A stretch of DNA of 64,000 nt. It comes from an uncultured Lachnospiraceae bacterium. Lineage in GTDB: Bacteria > Bacillota > Clostridia > Lachnospirales > Lachnospiraceae. The stretch covers positions 26,811 through 90,810 of the forward strand of contig CAMNXA010000012.1 of NCBI GenBank assembly GCA_946566685.1, read 5' to 3'. How positions within the stretch are numbered: the first letter of the stretch is position 1; every line of letters starts with the position of its first letter. Positions 61,027-64,000 of this stretch are shown here, in pieces. Made by a program: the position numbers and the translations under genes. The notes under the pieces are model-generated. The model was not told where the DNA came from, made no database searches, and saw only the letters and a program-made list of their open reading frames with translations.

Positions 61027-61055
61027 TGCAACCTTTTCCAATCCTGAAAGGTATT
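61027..61055 (+). promoter_or_regulatory. ECF-type promoter of the VWA lipoprotein gene
   Basis: TGCAACC (61027-61033) and GGTATT (61050-61055) have the same 16-base spacing as the site at 59463, and share CTGAAAGGTATT and AGGGTAGAG. It defines a second target of the same ECF factor. Confidence 0.7.
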
Positions 61056-61140
61056 CAGGGTAGAGAGGTCACAAAAGATACCATCTGGTGCATCTTTCGG
61101 GGAGGAATCAGAGAAACAGTTTTGGAATGGAGGAAAAGGG

Positions 61141-63000
61141 ATGAAAAAGTGTGTAAAGCAAATAACAGTATTGGGTATGATTGGTGTTATGTTATTGACA
61201 GGCTGCGGCAGTTCGCAGGATGGTGCGGCTGCGGGAGAGCCATCGCGGGTAGAAAATGCAGGGCCTGTCTCAGACGAAGCACCGGCAAAGGAGCAGCCTG
61301 GAGGAGCATATGTTTCAGATGAAGTACCGGCAGAGGCGCCGGCGGCGGATGAAGCGGAAGCTGAATATGATTATGGCGGTGAAGCGGCGGACGAATACGG
61401 CAATACGGCAGGGGATGCATACAACAGTACAGTGATGACAGGTGAGCAGGAGGAAATGAAAGGCATGGATAGCGCCAGGGCCGAGGCTGCTCCCGCTGAC
61501 AGTTACCTGGGTTCCTGTTATGATTTTGATGACGAATTGCCGGATGATTCCGGGGAAGAATACAGTGAGTGGGAAGAAAAAGGTTTTTCTTCCGTGATGG
61601 CGGAGCCGCTTTCGACTTTTGCAGCGGATGTGGATACGGCTTCCTACAGCAATCTGCGCAGGCTGATCAGGGATGGCTACGATCTGGACAGCTTGCCGGA
61701 CGGGGCAGTCAGGATTGAGGAGATGGTCAACTACTTCTCTTATGATTATAATGACCCCAAAGGAACAGACCCCTTTGGTGTGACAACACAGATTGGGCGC
61801 TGTCCCTGGAATGATGAGGCGGAACTTCTTATGATCGGGCTCAAGACGCAGGATATTGATTATTCCCGCGCACCGGCATCGAATCTGGTGTTTCTGCTGG
61901 ATGTGTCCGGTTCCATGTATTCGGACGATAAGCTGCCTCTTTTACAGGAAGCATTTTGCATGCTGGCGGAAAACCTTACAGAGAAAGACAGAATTTCCAT
62001 TGTTACTTATGCATCGGAGGACAGGATTGTTTTAGACGGTGCCCATGGGGATCAGACAAGAATGATCAAAAAGGCACTGAATGGCCTGGAAGCAGGCGGC
62101 GGAACTAATGGAAGCAGGGGTATCGAGACAGCTTATGCGCTGGCGGAGGAACACTTTATATTAGGTGGTAATAACCGCATAATCCTGGCTACGGACGGCG
62201 ATTTAAATATCGGGCTTACCAGTGAAGAGGAGCTGGAAGAATTGATCACAGAGAAGAAAGAATCTGGTATTTTCCTGTCAGTGCTGGGCTTTGGGACCGG
62301 CAATATTAAGGACAATAAGATGGAGACTCTGGCGGATAAAGGCAATGGCAATTATGCATACATAGACAGCCTGCGGGAGGCGAATAAAGTACTGGTGGAG
62401 GAGATGTCTGCCACACTGCTCACTATCTGCAAAGATGTCAAGTTTCAGGTAGAATTTAATCCGGAGATTGTGGAAGGTTATCGCCTGATCGGTTATGAGA
62501 ACAGGGCCCTGGCGAAGGAAGACTTTGACGATGACACCAAGGATGCCGGTGAGATCGGAGCCGGCCACAGTGTGACAGCGCTCTATGAGATCATTCTGCG
62601 GGAGCCTCTTGAAGGCGGCATGACAAAAGGTGAGATTGCAGATTTAAAATACAGCAAAGAATATAAGAAAAGGCTGGATGAAACAACAGGAGAAACACCT
62701 CTGGCCCCTTCCTCGGACAGTAAGTATAAAGAGTGGCTGACCATCAGCATCCGTTATAAGAAACCGGCGGAAGATGAGAGTAAGCTGTTGGAATACCCGG
62801 TGGGATACGACAGCTATGAGGAAGGCCCTTCAGATGACTTCATCTTCGCGGCAGCAGTGGCGGAGTTTGGATTGCTTGCATCTAACAGTGAGTATCCGGA
62901 AGACGCTTCCGTAAAGAACGTAAAGAGGGCGCTTAAGAGCATCGATCTGAATGATGAGTACAAGGAAGAATTTTTGGAACTGGTGCTGGAAGCAGAATAA
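61141..63000 (+). CDS. VWA-domain lipoprotein (YfbK-like)
   Basis: 619 residues. A lipobox (LLTGC22) anchors it outside. A long acidic Ala/Glu/Pro-rich stretch (25-140) precedes a conserved region (PLSTFAADVDTASYSNLRRLI and EEMVNYFSYDY) and then a von Willebrand A domain with the MIDAS motif DVSGSM at D254. The C-terminal domain (DUF3520 type) ends the protein. In related systems VWA lipoproteins bind other surface proteins through a metal ion. It has its own ECF promoter, so it belongs to the sigma regulon. Confidence 0.88.
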   Translation: MKKCVKQITVLGMIGVMLLTGCGSSQDGAAAGEPSRVENAGPVSDEAPAKEQPGGAYVSDEVPAEAPAADEAEAEYDYGGEAADEYGNTAGDAYNSTVMTGEQEEMKGMDSARAEAAPADSYLGSCYDFDDELPDDSGEEYSEWEEKGFSSVMAEPLSTFAADVDTASYSNLRRLIRDGYDLDSLPDGAVRIEEMVNYFSYDYNDPKGTDPFGVTTQIGRCPWNDEAELLMIGLKTQDIDYSRAPASNLVFLLDVSGSMYSDDKLPLLQEAFCMLAENLTEKDRISIVTYASEDRIVLDGAHGDQTRMIKKALNGLEAGGGTNGSRGIETAYALAEEHFILGGNNRIILATDGDLNIGLTSEEELEELITEKKESGIFLSVLGFGTGNIKDNKMETLADKGNGNYAYIDSLREANKVLVEEMSATLLTICKDVKFQVEFNPEIVEGYRLIGYENRALAKEDFDDDTKDAGEIGAGHSVTALYEIILREPLEGGMTKGEIADLKYSKEYKKRLDETTGETPLAPSSDSKYKEWLTISIRYKKPAEDESKLLEYPVGYDSYEEGPSDDFIFAAAVAEFGLLASNSEYPEDASVKNVKRALKSIDLNDEYKEEFLELVLEAE

Positions 63001-63138
63001 GAGGACTCCCTTTTGTGATATTGTACAATAGATATGCGATATAATTCATTGATTCATGTTTAAGAATACGATATAGTTCATGAAAATGGATGGTAAAACT
63101 AACGTGTTGTTTCATTATCAATATAGGGGGGAGCGGCG

Positions 63139-63744
63139 GTGAAAAGATTTGAGAGAGAAGTTGTTGATTTCGAATTGATAGATGCCATGCTAAAGGAAAT
63201 ACACATTTTAAATTTAGGTATGAACGATGCAGATGGCTTTCCGTACGTTGTTCCATTAAACTTTGGTTATGAATTTAACGCTGATGAATTGCGAGTTTAC
63301 ATTCATTGTATGAAATTGGGAAAGAAAGTAGATTTGATTCAAAAGGATAATAAGGTTTGTTGTGAGTTTTCTATTTTTAATGATTTTCCCGATCGGAAAT
63401 ATAAAGGACATTATCATGACTTTAGGAGCGTGATTGCCAAAGGAACGATGACACTTCTGAATTATGAAGATGATTCGGTAGAATGGGAAAAGGGATATCA
63501 TCTGCTATATACATGTAATAACAGGGATACCGTACCGCTAGACAGTCTTCCAAGGATACCCAATATGTATATAGGTGTGATTGTGTGTGACAAAAAAGAT
63601 GTTACGGCGAAAGCTGAGTTCCCGATCAGAACGGTAGAAGATGTTCCCTTTAAGAATGTCTATGAAATGGAAAAGGATGATACACCTTTTGATATCAAGG
63701 ATATCATATTGGCAAGAAAAGAAAGGTTGGAAAAATCCATTTAG
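63139..63744 (+). CDS. Pyridoxamine 5'-phosphate oxidase family protein (NimA-like)
   Basis: 201 residues from a GTG start with GGGGGG upstream. The FMN-binding split barrel shows LNLGMNDADGFPYVVPLNFGYE and the downstream IHCMKLGKKVDLIQKDNKVCCEF segment typical of the Nim/PNPOx-like group. These proteins bind flavin or reduce nitro compounds; the actual substrate is unknown. It is a single-gene unit convergent with the Hsp20 gene. Confidence 0.85.
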   Translation: MKRFEREVVDFELIDAMLKEIHILNLGMNDADGFPYVVPLNFGYEFNADELRVYIHCMKLGKKVDLIQKDNKVCCEFSIFNDFPDRKYKGHYHDFRSVIAKGTMTLLNYEDDSVEWEKGYHLLYTCNNRDTVPLDSLPRIPNMYIGVIVCDKKDVTAKAEFPIRTVEDVPFKNVYEMEKDDTPFDIKDIILARKERLEKSI

Positions 63745-63785
63745 AAGAGAGCAGTCAAAGATATTAGGGCAGGAAAATAAATGAG

Positions 63786-63826
63786 AAGGCGCAAAGAATG
63801 GTTGAAAATACCACTCTTTGCGCCTT
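63786..63826. terminator. Bidirectional terminator between PNPOx and Hsp20
   Basis: A 12-bp stem, AAGGCGCAAAGA (63786-63797) with TCTTTGCGCCTT (63815-63826), lies between the convergent genes. Confidence 0.8.
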
Positions 63827-63831
63827 GATTA

Positions 63832-64000
63832 TTATTTTACTTCAATCCGTCTGACTTCTTCCTTCGCGGCAGTATCCTTCTTCGGGAACTTCACTTCCAG
63901 GATACCATTATTATAGGAAGCGTCAATATCGCCAGGCTCCACATCGTTGACGCGGAAGCTTCTGGAGTAAGAACTGTAATACCGTTCTTTGCGAATGTAT
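63832..64000 (-). CDS. Hsp20/alpha-crystallin family chaperone, C-terminal end (cut by window edge)
   Basis: Only the last 55 residues are visible on the minus strand: YIRKERYYSSYSRSFRVNDVE, then GDIDASYNNGILEVKFPKKD, and the end RRIEVK. The FRV...I.A.Y..GIL.V..PK pattern is the core of the alpha-crystallin domain. It is a small heat-shock chaperone that holds unfolding proteins. The start is beyond the right edge. Confidence 0.9.
   Translation of the reverse strand, partial: YIRKERYYSSYSRSFRVNDVEPGDIDASYNNGILEVKFPKKDTAAKEEVRRIEVK

Noticed and set aside
1..64000. CRISPR array
   Set aside because: No set of regularly spaced 24-40 base repeats with unique spacers was found; the only tandem repeat is the 54-bp cluster, which has no unique spacers.

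Overview
The window reads as a chromosomal segment of a spore-forming, anaerobic, gut-type Lachnospiraceae (Clostridia). Three things point there: moderate GC with AGGAGG ribosome sites; a sporulation/division block in canonical Firmicutes order (mazG, HU, S4-domain rqcP, yabP, yabQ, divIC, spoIIE, tilS, hpt, ftsH); and a large xylan/arabinan utilisation locus built from GH43, GH8, GH127 and GH3 enzymes with YesM/YesN-type regulators. The genus cannot be fixed from the sequence alone.

Layout. 1-1398: the 3' part of an ATPase gene and an overlapping TOPRIM/RloB-like gene, a probable defence pair cut by the left edge. 1501-7732: housekeeping genes (MerR regulator with a membrane tail, DEDD exonuclease, D-Ala-D-Ala carboxypeptidase, TrmB, thioredoxin, cation/proton antiporter). 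7921-20886: xylo-oligosaccharide locus. A GH43 gene overlaps a YesM-type sensor kinase and a YesN-type response regulator; a lipoprotein/two-permease importer follows (the lipoprotein gene is frameshifted at a run of nine G), then a GH8 reducing-end xylosidase, a CofE-like protein and a second GH43. 21115-22256: an unrecognised 326-residue protein and tRNA-Pro(CGG). 22381-29542: three AraC regulators, two small HPr-like paralogues, an HD protein, a Cof-type HAD phosphatase and a GH127 arabinofuranosidase. 29595-32394: a tandem repeat cluster and a LanFEG/Bcr-like ABC transporter. 32539-39733: GH3, a small conserved protein, CCA-adding enzyme, CotS-like protein and a PEGA-repeat lipoprotein. 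40037-48178: the sporulation/division/tRNA/FtsH block. 48532-52246: GH13, transglutaminase-like protein and an MGMT-like protein. 52329-56204: an ECF sigma factor with a membrane partner carrying an FtsX-type external domain, then a divergent Ser/Thr kinase and HTH module ending in an Ltp-repeat membrane protein. 56342-64000: GNAT, threonine aldolase, a broken DUF1016 nuclease gene, a second ECF sigma/anti-sigma/VWA lipoprotein regulon with matching promoters, a flavin-binding protein and the end of an Hsp20 gene.

How it works together (inference). External xylan or arabinoxylan fragments are sensed by the kinase/regulator pair and imported by the LplA/LplB/YtcP-type ABC system. That system has no ATPase of its own, so it would use a shared one. 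The fragments would then be cut inside the cell by GH8, GH43, GH127 and GH3, none of which has a signal peptide. AraC proteins probably control the arabinose branch. Two ECF modules and a membrane kinase form an envelope-sensing cluster on the right.

The most unusual items are the FtsX-domain anti-sigma-like protein, the matched ECF promoters, the kinase/HTH/Ltp module, the HPr-like paralogues around HD and HAD genes, the SpoIIE without membrane segments, the poly-G frameshift, and a family of short GAA-loop hairpin repeats between genes.
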